Shown here piece after piece: positions 49,023 to 58,267 of a DNA stretch of 64,000 bases (its first letter is position 1; every line of letters begins with the position of its first letter). The DNA is from Peptococcaceae bacterium BRH_c8a. GTDB lineage: Bacteria > Bacillota > Desulfotomaculia > Desulfotomaculales > Desulfallaceae. A program made the position numbers and the translations under genes. Location of the stretch: contig LADP01000001.1 in NCBI GenBank assembly GCA_000961575.1, positions 1 to 64,000 of the forward strand. The letters are read 5' to 3'. Under the pieces are notes generated by a model. It was not told the DNA's origin and made no database searches. It saw only the letters and a program-made list of their open reading frames with translations.

Positions 49023-49649
49023 GTGGCAGCACAATTTGAGCTAACCAAAAACTGCAACGCCGTTTTAGGACTTAACTCTGCCGACCCCCAATTGGCCGGG
49101 CTAATTGACCTGATTGGTGAATTTACCATGCCTTTGAGGACGGACTACTTTGCTTCACTGGTCCGATCTATTATTGGCCAGCAGCTATCCGTTAAAGCTG
49201 CGGCAACTATATGGAAGAGAACCCTGCAAGCTTGTGGCGAGATGAGGCCGGAGACTATCCTGGCCCTGGATGAAGAAAAGCTGCGGGCGGCCGGTTTTTC
49301 CATGTCGAAAATTACTTATGTCAGGGACCTGGCCGGTCGGGTATTATCTGGGGAATTAGACCTGGAGCGGCTGTCCGAAATGCCTGATGACGAAATTATC
49401 GGGGCTTTGACCAAAGTTAAGGGCATCGGCGTATGGACAGCCCAAATGTTTTTAATTTTCTCCCTGGGCCGGCCCGATGTGTTGTCCACTGCAGACCTGG
49501 GCCTGCGGAGGGCACTGGGGTGGCTCTACCAATTAGACGAAACGCCCGGCGCCAAAGATTTTGAGCAGTACGGTGAAAAATGGCAGCCCTACCGCACCAC
49601 TGCCTCGCTGTATCTGTGGGAAGCCATTAACCGGGGACACCTGCGGTAA
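49023..49649 (+). CDS. DNA-3-methyladenine glycosylase (AlkA-like)
   Basis: A base-excision repair enzyme that removes alkylated purines. The 208-residue protein has the helix-hairpin-helix LTKVKGIGVWTAQMF and the catalytic Asp in STADLGLRRAL. LVRSIIGQQLSVKAA is also typical. I favour GTG at 49023 (after AAAGGGTGAG); GTG at 49014 is also in frame. No Ada regulator lies near. Confidence 0.88.
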   Translation: MAAQFELTKNCNAVLGLNSADPQLAGLIDLIGEFTMPLRTDYFASLVRSIIGQQLSVKAAATIWKRTLQACGEMRPETILALDEEKLRAAGFSMSKITYVRDLAGRVLSGELDLERLSEMPDDEIIGALTKVKGIGVWTAQMFLIFSLGRPDVLSTADLGLRRALGWLYQLDETPGAKDFEQYGEKWQPYRTTASLYLWEAINRGHLR

Positions 49650-49666
49650 ACCGTCCCCAACTTGAA

Positions 49667-49912
49667 TTACCTGCCGATGCCGGAAAAGAAATTTAAAAAG
49701 GCCGAACCCAGCATGGCGGCAGCAATAATCACGGCCACGGCCACCAGTAGTTTTTTCTTGTTGGCTGTTTTCTTGCTCATTGCCAGTTCTTGTTCTTGCC
49801 CCTTGTCCCGGCCGTCACCCGCCAGTTTTAGGCGCTCGCCGTCCCATACGGTTCCTCCGGTGCGGGTTTTTCGTTTTTTCTCCAGATCCACCACTTTGGG
49901 CCGGTTAACCAC
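49667..49912 (-). CDS. Small membrane protein with C-terminal anchor
   Basis: An 81-residue protein (from GTG at 49912; ATG at 49921 is also in frame but lies too close to AAAGGA). The N-terminal two thirds are highly charged (RPKVVDLEKKRKTRTGG). One membrane span is at the C-terminus (LLVAVAVIIAAAMLGSAFL). Family not recognised. It points towards the glycosylase gene and ends 17 bases from it. Confidence 0.6.
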   Translation of the reverse strand: MVNRPKVVDLEKKRKTRTGGTVWDGERLKLAGDGRDKGQEQELAMSKKTANKKKLLVAVAVIIAAAMLGSAFLNFFSGIGR

Positions 49913-50069
49913 GGTAATCATTCCTTTCGGTAAAACTAAACCAATATGACTAACTCAATCATAAAACAAAAGAAACGGCAGTACAATAAATTGCTAACAA
50001 AATTTTACAGGTTATTATTATCATCCAGCTGGTTTTATGATATGCTGTAAAGTAAGGCTGGTGGTAGCA

Positions 50070-50297
50070 ATGAAGCGAGTTAGTTATAAAGAATTTAAAG
50101 AAAACGTTAAAAAAAGTGCATCGATTACCCGCGATTTCATCGACCGCCGGGCACCACGCAGGCGGCCAAGGGATCCCGGTGAAACCGAAGCATTAATTCT
50201 ACTGGCTAATAAAGCCTGGGAAAACTCCATTGCCTGCGGCAAATTACAAAAAAAAGGGGAACGGCTTTACGCCCTGAAGATAAATTGGAACGAATAA
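50070..50297 (+). CDS. Hypothetical basic protein, 75 residues
   Basis: A basic protein from ATG 50070 (MKRVSYKEFKENVKKSASI), with an arginine-rich middle (RRAPRRRPRDPG) and a helical end (EALILLANKAWENS). GGTGG lies before the ATG. No family recognised. A terminator-like stem follows at 50387. Confidence 0.55.
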   Translation: MKRVSYKEFKENVKKSASITRDFIDRRAPRRRPRDPGETEALILLANKAWENSIACGKLQKKGERLYALKINWNE

Positions 50298-50386
50298 AAC
50301 AGCTTTTCAAGGGGTATTGGGGAACTAGAGAGGGTTGTGGGTCAGATTGAAAAATTAAGGAATCACAAAACAAGCAAGTAAAGCAC

Positions 50387-50420
50387 ACGGCTTGGGTGGA
50401 TGTAAACCCAGGCCGTTTTA
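50387..50420 (+). terminator. Terminator after the 75-residue gene
   Basis: ACGGCTTGGGT (50387-50397) pairs with ACCCAGGCCGT (50406-50416) with one GU pair, followed by TTTATTGTTTTA. The segment after it (50460-50510) has CTTCGCTAACGCTCAGGATG, a piece of a common intergenic repeat. Confidence 0.8.
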
Positions 50421-50512
50421 TTGTTTTATGTCATGTTAACGAAGTAAAGAATATTGAAAGATAAGATCCTTCGCTAACGCTCAGGATGACCCATCCCAAA
50501 ATCCATTTTTGG

Positions 50513-50797
50513 CTACGGCATCTTTTTGTCGATCCGGGCTACGAAAACCAGTACCTGGGCCACCACCTCGTATAACTCCGCAGGGATCTCGGTGCTCACT
50601 CCCAGACGGTACAGTGTTTTGGCCAGTTCGGCGTCTTCGTAAACCGGTACACCGTTCTCCCGGGCCATATCTCCGATAAGCCGGGCGGTATCACCGCGTC
50701 CGGCGGCGGTTACCCGGGGCGCCCCTTCCTGTCCGGGTTCGTATTGCAGGGCGGCGGCATAACGGTCTGACTGATATTGTTTTTTAGGGTCTTTCAC
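50513..50797 (-). CDS. FlhB C-terminal-like protein (YlqH-type)
   Basis: A 94-residue protein like the cytoplasmic end of the flagellar export protein FlhB: AALQYEPGQEGAPRVTAAG, GVPVYEDAELAKTLYRL and IPAELYEVVAQVLVFVARI. The NPTH autocleavage motif is not present, as in YlqH of Bacillus. GTG at 50797 is preferred; GTG at 50806 is also in frame. It is paired with the next gene as ylqG-ylqH. Confidence 0.85.
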   Translation of the reverse strand: MKDPKKQYQSDRYAAALQYEPGQEGAPRVTAAGRGDTARLIGDMARENGVPVYEDAELAKTLYRLGVSTEIPAELYEVVAQVLVFVARIDKKMP

Positions 50798-50843
50798 TGG
50801 CCTCACCCCCCAGGGAAAAAGTATACGGTTGCGGTGCCATTAG

Positions 50844-51410
50844 TTACACCTTTAAATCCAGCAGGCCGGGAGAGGAAAAACCGGCGGTCGGTTTAACCAG
50901 GTTGGGGTCTAGTACGGTGCAGCGGAAAGTTACCTGCTCAAAACCTATCGCCTGGATCTGTTTTTTTAGTTCTTCCGCCCTTGTGTTTAGACGCCCGGCA
51001 ATGGCCCCGTTTTCAGTGTGGCAGGTAATGCTGATGGCTTCTGCTTTGCGCACCAGCATAAAAAACAGCCGCCCCAGGCTGGCGGTGCCCAGGCTAAAAA
51101 CGATACCCGTTTCACCATCTTCGCCTTTCTGGCCCTGTTTTTCCTCATCCCGGCGCCGAAAGGCGTAAAATTGGGTATCGGGAAACAGCGGACTCCTAAG
51201 GGGCAGGGGCATCAGCACAGGTTCACTGCTTTCCCCGGCCCGGTGTTGGGGTGCCGCAGTTGTCGTTTCGGTGTTGGCGGCGGACGGCCGGGTTAGTTGC
51301 GCCTGCATAACGTCCCTGAAGGCAACCTGCTCCCGGGGCGCCTGTTTCTGATTTTGCTGCTCACTTAGTAATATGTTGAGCAGTATGGGGACGATAGCGG
51401 AAATCTGCAT
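50844..51410 (-). CDS. FliK-like hook-length control protein (YlqG-type)
   Basis: A 188-residue protein. The first part is low in order (glutamine-, threonine- and proline-rich); the C-terminal part (TASLGRLFFMLVRKAEAISI, then TENGAIAGRLNTRAEELKKQ) resembles the C-terminal domain of flagellar hook-length proteins. The pairing with an FlhB-like gene matches ylqG-ylqH. ATG follows AAGGAG. No other flagellar gene is in the window. Confidence 0.65.
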   Translation of the reverse strand: MQISAIVPILLNILLSEQQNQKQAPREQVAFRDVMQAQLTRPSAANTETTTAAPQHRAGESSEPVLMPLPLRSPLFPDTQFYAFRRRDEEKQGQKGEDGETGIVFSLGTASLGRLFFMLVRKAEAISITCHTENGAIAGRLNTRAEELKKQIQAIGFEQVTFRCTVLDPNLVKPTAGFSSPGLLDLKV

Positions 51411-51489
51411 GGCGGACTCCTTAGCGAATAATAACGGCTTTTTAGTTTATTTTACCAGATATAAAGCACATTAACACTAAAAATGCGGT

Positions 51490-51590
51490 ACCAGTAGAAA
51501 ACTGAAAGACCAGCCTTCGCGGCGATCCGGTGATATCCGGAGCGAACGGTGCACCTGCGCCCACTACAACCAACTTAAAAGTGTTTTCTG
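51490..51590 (+). repeat. Family B element, deletion remnant B5
   Basis: The left end (ACCAGCCTTCGCGGCGATCC to GGTGCACCTG) is joined directly to the right tail (CGCCCACTACAACCAACTTA), leaving out about 160 bases. Part of the linker lies before it. The right end overlaps the last codons and the stop of the minus-strand gene ending at 51575. Confidence 0.85.
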
Positions 51591-53083
51591 ATAGAAGCTT
51601 GATGGGTTTGGTGTTGTGATTCAAGCCACCCGGCCAGCTCGATACCGTCGGATGCCGAGATATGCAGCAGCCCGAAACTGGCCTCGGATGCCAGATCCAA
51701 GTTAAAGGTGGCCAGCCCGGCGCGATGCTGAAAGGGAGTGTGGCTGATGGTGAGGGATTGCACGCAACGCCTGGGGACAATTACTTTAGTACGGGAAAAA
51801 ACCCGGTAGCGGATGGACAGCATGTTGCCCCGCAAACCCCAACCGGCGTCCCTATGGTTCCACAAGCCCATGACCATAAACACCAGCGGCAGTGACAGGG
51901 GCAGCAGGGGGTAGGCAAAGCCAATATGGTATAACCACACTATCAGCAACGCTGCGATCGGGGCTGAGGGCAGCAGGGCCCGCATGACGTAGCGGATGCG
52001 TGTCCCGGGTGGAAGCTGTCGCAGGGGGACTTCGCCAATTAAACCATAAATTGGTGACATTCCTCCAACGGTTCCATTGGGGACATTCCTTTTCTCCTCA
52101 GACTTAAACTCCGGCAGAAACTCCTGTAAAAAACGGGGCAGATCTTTTTGCCGGATCAGCGGCCAAAGCAATGCTTTTTCCGCGCTTTTCGGTCCGTATC
52201 CGGCGCTTTCCACCTGCAGGGTTACCAGACCCCAGGGTTGGCGCAGCAAACCCTCGCTCAGGCGGAGGGCCTGAATGCGCCGCACCGGCAAGGAAACCTG
52301 GCGCCGGTGCAGCAATCCGTAAACCATTTGGATGCGATCCCCGGTACGGGTGAGCCGGAACCCGCCGTATTTCAAAACCATTCCCAACACCGCCAGCAGC
52401 CATATAAATACCAGCAGAAAAGCGACCAGGGCCACCGTGCTGCCATGTTCTACAAACCACTGGTAGTATTCAATAACCTTCGTCTCCAGGCCAATATCAT
52501 CCAGGGTGGCCCAAAGGCCGGAAGAAACAGCTAACACCACGCCCAGTCCGCTCCCGGAAGTGACTCCGAATAAAAGCAGATATCCAACCGACAAGTTTTT
52601 ATGCAGCCCGGGTTCGGCTTGGGGATCGTGTTCAACCGCGACGGCTGAAGGCATCAGCATTTGCCGGAGTTCCAAGGCCTCCCGGCGGGTAACAGCGGTC
52701 AACACCACTTCGGGCTTTTTACCGCCGGCCGTTTCCACCTGGACGCTAACCAGGCCGAAAAGGCGCTGTAATAGCCCCTGGTTAAAATCTACCGACTGAA
52801 TCCGTTCCCGGGGGATCACTATTTTATTGCGCACCAGCACACCGTGTTCCACCAGTAAAACGCCTTCCTCGGTGCTGTAAGTGAAGCGGTACCAGGACAG
52901 GGCAACCATAACCAGTATGGCCAGCACCAGAGCAACCGCCAGCGTAATCGTCCATGAGGACAGCGCCTGCCGCAGCACCTGGCTGGCCATAAAGGCCAGC
53001 AGGGGTAAGGCCAGATCCTTGATCACTTTAATGGCGGTTAGCAGTATGCCCAGTGGGTGCAGGCGGTGTTTATTAGAGCTCAT
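51575..53083 (-). CDS. Membrane protein with bacterial PH domains (YdbT-like)
   Basis: A 502-residue membrane protein with repeated modules of two spans followed by a bPH2 (DUF304) domain; domain signals are near VLVRNKIVIPRERIQSVDF, LLHRRQVSLPVRRIQALRL and FSRTKVIVPRRCVQSLTI. It overlaps the end of the YdbS-like gene by 11 bases. ATG at 53083 is nine bases after AGGA; ATG at 53089 is an alternative. In Bacillus, YdbST protects against some bacteriocins. The last residues come from the B5 repeat. Confidence 0.88.
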   Translation of the reverse strand: MSSNKHRLHPLGILLTAIKVIKDLALPLLAFMASQVLRQALSSWTITLAVALVLAILVMVALSWYRFTYSTEEGVLLVEHGVLVRNKIVIPRERIQSVDFNQGLLQRLFGLVSVQVETAGGKKPEVVLTAVTRREALELRQMLMPSAVAVEHDPQAEPGLHKNLSVGYLLLFGVTSGSGLGVVLAVSSGLWATLDDIGLETKVIEYYQWFVEHGSTVALVAFLLVFIWLLAVLGMVLKYGGFRLTRTGDRIQMVYGLLHRRQVSLPVRRIQALRLSEGLLRQPWGLVTLQVESAGYGPKSAEKALLWPLIRQKDLPRFLQEFLPEFKSEEKRNVPNGTVGGMSPIYGLIGEVPLRQLPPGTRIRYVMRALLPSAPIAALLIVWLYHIGFAYPLLPLSLPLVFMVMGLWNHRDAGWGLRGNMLSIRYRVFSRTKVIVPRRCVQSLTISHTPFQHRAGLATFNLDLASEASFGLLHISASDGIELAGWLESQHQTHQASIRKHF

Positions 53084-53555
53084 TTTCATATGTCCTCGCC
53101 AGCCGGGAGATTTTGTCCCGAAGTTCATCGGCCACCTCCACAGACAGCGCCGGTATTTCATGCACGCCGGCCGCCGTGGAAATGGCCACGCTGGCCAGGC
53201 CGTAACGGCGCATGATGAGGCCCTGCCGGGTGTCCACGTGCTGTACGCGGGCCAGGGGCAGCAGGGTCCGCTTGAGCAGCCAAATGCCTCTTTGTAAATC
53301 AACCTCTTCTTCGCTTACTTCGTAACGCCAGTATTTCCAGCGCAGTTCCGGCAAGACGCCAATTTCCAGCGTGCCGTAGAGCAACACAATAACCGCGGGG
53401 ATGACCGGTACCCAGCCCGGCCAGTGGAATACCATTAGCGCAACAGCGGCCGAAATACCCAGCACCACTGCCAGTACGATAGTTTTTATCGTTCCGTTTA
53501 TAATCCAGACCCGCAGAGCCCGGGGGTCAATCCTCTCCGCTGGTTCTGATCGCAT
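53073..53555 (-). CDS. Membrane protein with a bacterial PH domain (YdbS-like)
   Basis: A 160-residue protein with two membrane spans (about residues 20-65) and one bPH2 domain (YEVSEEEVDLQRGIWLLKRT, then LPLARVQHVDTRQG). It starts at ATG 53555 after GAGGTGA. It is the first gene of the ydbS-ydbT pair and overlaps its partner, which suggests one complex. Confidence 0.88.
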   Translation of the reverse strand: MRSEPAERIDPRALRVWIINGTIKTIVLAVVLGISAAVALMVFHWPGWVPVIPAVIVLLYGTLEIGVLPELRWKYWRYEVSEEEVDLQRGIWLLKRTLLPLARVQHVDTRQGLIMRRYGLASVAISTAAGVHEIPALSVEVADELRDKISRLARTYENEL

Positions 53556-53711
53556 GCGGTCTCACCTCTTTTATTAATCCATATCTGAGCAACTAAAGAT
53601 ATATTCCTGGAGCGTATTTTCATCTCCTGCACTAATTGTGGGGGTGTGTTTTGTCGAGAGATGTCTAAGTTATTATAACCGACGTGTCTCAATTTGGTAA
53701 ATTAAACGGAA

Positions 53712-53738
53712 AAGGACACCCTTTTCGGGTGCCCCTTC
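53712..53738 (-). terminator. Terminator after the large hybrid kinase
   Basis: On the minus strand AAGGGGCACCC pairs with GGGTGTCCTT with a small bulge, followed by TTCCGTTT. It lies 19 bases after the kinase stop codon. Confidence 0.55.
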
Positions 53739-53756
53739 GATTTAACGGGGTGCTGC

Positions 53757-56702
53757 CTAAAACCTGGATTCAAGATATGCGCGGTCTTCCTTGGTCAATA
53801 CAATGGAGGTAAGAATAAAAAAGTAAAGCTCCTTTTCCCAGTCTTGCTGGCCAAGCTGTTCCATAACTTCAAAACCGTCAGCCCCGGGCATGATCATATC
53901 CAGCGTAATGATGTCCGGTTTTTGGGCACAGGCTAATTCAATCCCCTTGACACCGTTTTCCGCCTCCAGTAACTTGTAGCCCCGGGGCTCCAAAATAGCG
54001 GTCAGATAACTTCTAACTGCCGGGTCATCATCAATAATCAAAACGGTGGGTTGGGGATGCGCAATATGATGATTAACCTTATCTAACTGTTCAAGTAATA
54101 TGGTTTTATCAAGCGGTTTTTGTAAGTAAGCCACTGTTACCTTGGCCTGGGTACGGTTATTATGGTTGGTAAAACCGGAAACAACTCTATCAACCACCGG
54201 TAAGGTAAAGGTGAATATGGCCCCCTGTCCCGCATCACTATGCACATAAATTTCCCCACCATGCAGCTCCAATATTTTTTTAGTAATAGCCAAGCCCAGG
54301 CCGGTACCTTCAACTTTTCCCGCAGCATTCTCGCCCTGTCTAAATTCCTCAAAAATAGTTTGGTGGTCATGCTTGGCTATGCCATCTCCGGTGTCGGCAA
54401 TCCAATATTCAACAAAATTATTATTGGCGCGGGAACCAATGGTTATTTTGCCATCCTGAGGGGTGAATTTAATTCCATTGGTTAAAAGATTAAGAAACAC
54501 CTGCCTTAATCTATCACGGTCTGCTTTTACCCGGTAGGTTTGCTGTTTAACTGAATTGGTTACGTGTAAACATTTGCGGGATATGTCGGCACTAACCATA
54601 ACTAGTGCTCCTTCCAGAGGCACGGCCGGATCAATATCTTCCAAATTCAATTCCAACTGACCGGCCTCAATTTTGGAATGATCCAGCAAGCCGTTGATTA
54701 AGTTCAGCAGGTGTTGCCCGCTGTTTAATATTTCGTGCAGGTATTTTTCCTGCTGCTGGTTTAGTTCGCCGATTATCTTGTCCAGCAGCACGTCGGAAAA
54801 ACTAATCACGGCACTTAGCGGGGCTCTTAACTCGTGCGATAAGTTAGCAATAAACCTGGATTTTTGTTCCCCAACCCTAATTAGCTCAGCGTTTTTAACC
54901 TGTAGTTCCTGAGTTACATTCAGCAACTCTTCGGACTGGGCCTGCAGTTCTTCAGTTTGGGACAACAATTCCTCACCCTGGGCGTTTAGCTCCTCATTTT
55001 GTTGCGCCAGTTGCTCGTTCAACTCCTGTAAATGAAGAGATAGCTGCCGAGTTTTTTCATTGGCTAGGGCATTATTTACTGCAACACCAATTAAGGTGCT
55101 AATATCCGTTAGTTGCTCAATATCCTGTTCGCTAATGCTATTTACAGATGCCAGGCTGATTACGCCGAGGATGTCAGAACCTAAAACCACCGGGATCGCT
55201 ACGATGTTGGCCGGCTGTAGGTTGCCGCCCAGCCAATTGACTGTATAAGTCGTATCTTCAGTTATATCCGTGATTTTTTGTGTTTTTTGGTTCAGGGCTG
55301 CATATCCTTCCAGGCCTTCGCCCATCATAATTGTTTTCCGCCGGTTTAGTTCCTGTCCCGGGCAATACATGGCGTTACATACCAGCTTTTCCTGGCGGTC
55401 ATCAACCAAGTAAATAGCTCCCACGTTGAAATTGTAAGAGGCACAGATAATGTTTAACGTTTTGGCTAACATTGCTTCTACTTTTAAATTGTCAACCAGA
55501 GATTGTAGAACATCCTGCCGGTTTTTTTGTACTTTAAACTGCTGTTCCAAATTACTGGCCATAAAGTTTAGCGACTGGCTTAGAACTCCTATTTCATCTG
55601 TGGTCACTACGGCCAATCGTCTGGATAAATTCCCCCTGGAAATATCTCTGGCTGCTTCGGCCATCACTTTTACGGGCTTTAAAAAACGTCTTAAAGTAAG
55701 AAACATAACTAATAGAATAAACAGGAGTGCGGTTAGGCCGGTTATTACAAACCTCAAGGCTTCAGATTTAACGGGGCCGAATATTTCTGCGGTTTCCTGC
55801 CGCACAATGATGCCCCACCTGGTTTCGGGTAAAAAACGATAAACAGAGAGCATCTCCCGGCCGTTATAACCTATGCCTATAAAGCTGCCCTCTTCCCCCC
55901 GCACTGCTCTTAACGCGGGTTCAGTGGTTAAATTATAGTTGAGGGCGGAACCTGGTTGATTACGCAATTCATTAATGGCCGTTTTATCTTGGTTAATTAA
56001 AATTACCTCTCCCGTATCCCCAAGGTTAATTCTGCTCGCCAGCAAAGGTTGAAGCACAGTTTCGATATCGATCCGGCACACCAGAACGCCGACGTAGCCG
56101 TTGTGCGAACTGTTTTCTTGATTAATGGCCTGCATCGGGATGGAAAAAGCAATACTTGGTTTATTTTCATGGGACATATAAGCATCTTGAAAATAGATGC
56201 CACCTGTTTCTAGTGGTTTGGTAAGCATTTCATCTCTGGCGCGGATGGTATTCTCACGTTCCGGGTTGGTGGAAATCATTATATCGCCAGTACTGGAGAC
56301 AAAATAAATTTCATCGTAAATTTCGTAATTGGTTTGCAGTCCCTGCCAATATTGCTGAAGTTCTGCCTTAACCCGGGCCGTATTGCTTCCCCCGGTAATG
56401 AATTCATCAATGTGCTCTATTACCAACGGGTTAACCGCCATAGCAACAACATCTTTTTCTCTGTTTTTAACCCAACGGCTTAAATCGTTTTCTAAAACAT
56501 CGGCCAGTAGTGAAAAACTATTTTCAACTTGCTGGTTAACCCTTTTGGTTTGAAAGGTGTAACTGAAATAAAGAAAAATAAAAACATAAATCATCATAAT
56601 AATAAATACTGTCGAGATTAATTTAAACCGGATACTATTCCTATGATTGACATTAAGCCATTGCCATGTCTGTCGGGGCGGGGTATTGTTGGCCGGTTGC
56701 AT
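53757..56702 (-). CDS. Membrane hybrid histidine kinase (dCache-HAMP-GAF-HisKA-HATPase-REC)
   Basis: A 981-residue sensor. Two spans (about residues 28-50 and 325-348) flank an extracellular sensor of Cache type. Then come HAMP, a GAF domain (ICASYNFNVGAIYLV), a long Gln/Glu-rich coiled coil, the phospho-acceptor H623 in NLSHELRAPL, and the ATPase domain (NLLTNGIKFTP, DTGDGIAK, GTGLGLAITKKI). The C-terminal receiver has acceptor D935 in TLDMIMPG. It lies 35 bases after the second kinase, so both form one operon. The ligand is unknown. Confidence 0.92.
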   Translation of the reverse strand: MQPANNTPPRQTWQWLNVNHRNSIRFKLISTVFIIMMIYVFIFLYFSYTFQTKRVNQQVENSFSLLADVLENDLSRWVKNREKDVVAMAVNPLVIEHIDEFITGGSNTARVKAELQQYWQGLQTNYEIYDEIYFVSSTGDIMISTNPERENTIRARDEMLTKPLETGGIYFQDAYMSHENKPSIAFSIPMQAINQENSSHNGYVGVLVCRIDIETVLQPLLASRINLGDTGEVILINQDKTAINELRNQPGSALNYNLTTEPALRAVRGEEGSFIGIGYNGREMLSVYRFLPETRWGIIVRQETAEIFGPVKSEALRFVITGLTALLFILLVMFLTLRRFLKPVKVMAEAARDISRGNLSRRLAVVTTDEIGVLSQSLNFMASNLEQQFKVQKNRQDVLQSLVDNLKVEAMLAKTLNIICASYNFNVGAIYLVDDRQEKLVCNAMYCPGQELNRRKTIMMGEGLEGYAALNQKTQKITDITEDTTYTVNWLGGNLQPANIVAIPVVLGSDILGVISLASVNSISEQDIEQLTDISTLIGVAVNNALANEKTRQLSLHLQELNEQLAQQNEELNAQGEELLSQTEELQAQSEELLNVTQELQVKNAELIRVGEQKSRFIANLSHELRAPLSAVISFSDVLLDKIIGELNQQQEKYLHEILNSGQHLLNLINGLLDHSKIEAGQLELNLEDIDPAVPLEGALVMVSADISRKCLHVTNSVKQQTYRVKADRDRLRQVFLNLLTNGIKFTPQDGKITIGSRANNNFVEYWIADTGDGIAKHDHQTIFEEFRQGENAAGKVEGTGLGLAITKKILELHGGEIYVHSDAGQGAIFTFTLPVVDRVVSGFTNHNNRTQAKVTVAYLQKPLDKTILLEQLDKVNHHIAHPQPTVLIIDDDPAVRSYLTAILEPRGYKLLEAENGVKGIELACAQKPDIITLDMIMPGADGFEVMEQLGQQDWEKELYFFILTSIVLTKEDRAYLESRF

Positions 56703-56737
56703 CAGGATACCTTCTTTATTGATTATTTTTCAGCAGT

Positions 56738-58267
56738 TTATTTGACCGGGAGAATAACCGCAAAGGTGGTGCCGCAACCTTCTTCACTTTCAATATTCAG
56801 CCGGCCCCCGTGTTGGTCTACGATGGAAAAGACTATGCTAAGCCCTAAACCGGTTCCTTCTGGCTTCGTGGTATAAAAGGGTACTCCCAGTTTTTTAATT
56901 TTTTCACTGGGAATACCGCAGCCCGAGTCACTCACGGTAAGACGGATTTCATTCGCTTGGGCTATGTATTTGGCCTCTATAACCAGGGTACCGCCGCCAT
57001 CCATAACCTCGATAGCGTTTTGGGTGAGGTTTAAAATAAGCTGCTTAATCTGGCCGGGGTCCATTAAACTTTTCGGTATCAGAGTATCGGTGTTTAATGA
57101 AGTTTTAATGCCTTTAAGAAAGGCTTGTGGTTCAATAATGGAAATTGCTTCTACCAGCAGCAGGTTTAGGTCCACTTTGGTAAACTTGGGCGAGCGGGGT
57201 CTGGCCAGTTGTAGGAAGTCCCGGATTACCTGGTCCATTTGGTTTATTTCCTCATCCATAATGGTGAGATATTCCTTAATTTTAGGGTCTTGTATTTTGG
57301 CCAAGATCAGTTGCGCAAAGCCTTTGATGGAAGTAAGGGGGTTTTTCAGTTCGTGAGCCATGCCGGCGGCCATTTGTCCAACCATAGCCAACCCTTCTCG
57401 TTTACTTAGCATATCCTTATAACGGCGATGTTCCGTTATGTCGTCGAACACTGCTACCACCCCTATTTTTCGACCGCGGTGGTCAAAGAGCACATCAGTG
57501 TTTACGCTATAGATCTTTTCCTCATCTTTTTCCTGTAAGCGGACCTCTTGCAGACGCAAGCCTTTTTCATTGACCAGTGTTTGTTTAAGCAGGCTGGTTT
57601 TTTTTAAATCAGGGAAGGCGGCGTAGAAATCATTGCCCACGACCTTCCTGTTTCCCACGTTAAGCAACTTCTCGGCAGCATAATTAATCATTGTAATGCG
57701 CAAGTTGTTATCCAATGCCACCACGCCGGCAGACATACACTGGAGGAGTGAATCCGCACTAACACGCAGCTCTTCATAAGCGACTTTCAAGTTGGAAAAG
57801 GCTGTCGACCGATTGTTAATTTCCCTTTGCTTGGCCAAAGCATTCGCTACTACGTTGGTTAAATCACTATATTTAACCGGTTTGCGGATATAATCCAGAG
57901 CGCCGGTCTTCATAGCCATAGCGGCAATCTCTTCGTTGCCGAAAGCGGTCATTATGACCACGCCAATTTGCGGGTGGTGGTTTTGAATCTCATGCAATAA
58001 ATCAAGGCCTGAGCCGCCAGGCATAACTATATCCAGCAACAGCAGGCTAGGTTTATTATCTTGCAATAACTCCCAGGCACTTTGCGTGTCTGATGCACAA
58101 AACACTTGGTAACCCGATTTTTCTAAGTAAAGTTGGGCCGTTTCCAAGTGTACCAACATATCATCGACAATTAATATTTTCTCTATAACCGCTTTGTTTT
58201 GTTCATTAGTTAGATCATCCGGTTCGGGTTCAGTCACTTTGGGGGGATCAGTAAAAACATTGGCCAT
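56738..58267 (-). CDS. Soluble hybrid kinase (REC-PAS-HisKA-HATPase)
   Basis: A 509-residue cytoplasmic protein. The N-terminal receiver has the acid pair at 35-36 and acceptor D79 (LLLLDIVMPG) and lysine in IRKPVK. A PAS domain follows, then H305 in AHELKNPLTSIKG and the ATPase domain (LILNLTQNAIEV, DSGCGIP, GTGLGLSIVFSI). It resembles NtrB-like or Kin-type kinases; as in a phosphorelay, it may take phosphate from the neighbour's receiver or pass it on. The ribosome binding site is weak (AAGAAGTG). It is first in the two-kinase operon. Confidence 0.92.
   Translation of the reverse strand: MANVFTDPPKVTEPEPDDLTNEQNKAVIEKILIVDDMLVHLETAQLYLEKSGYQVFCASDTQSAWELLQDNKPSLLLLDIVMPGGSGLDLLHEIQNHHPQIGVVIMTAFGNEEIAAMAMKTGALDYIRKPVKYSDLTNVVANALAKQREINNRSTAFSNLKVAYEELRVSADSLLQCMSAGVVALDNNLRITMINYAAEKLLNVGNRKVVGNDFYAAFPDLKKTSLLKQTLVNEKGLRLQEVRLQEKDEEKIYSVNTDVLFDHRGRKIGVVAVFDDITEHRRYKDMLSKREGLAMVGQMAAGMAHELKNPLTSIKGFAQLILAKIQDPKIKEYLTIMDEEINQMDQVIRDFLQLARPRSPKFTKVDLNLLLVEAISIIEPQAFLKGIKTSLNTDTLIPKSLMDPGQIKQLILNLTQNAIEVMDGGGTLVIEAKYIAQANEIRLTVSDSGCGIPSEKIKKLGVPFYTTKPEGTGLGLSIVFSIVDQHGGRLNIESEEGCGTTFAVILPVK

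Noticed and set aside
49662-49949. 95-codon plus-strand frame opposite the small membrane gene
   Set aside because: The minus-strand frame has a charged N-terminus, a clean membrane span and a ribosome binding site; the plus frame looks like its shadow.
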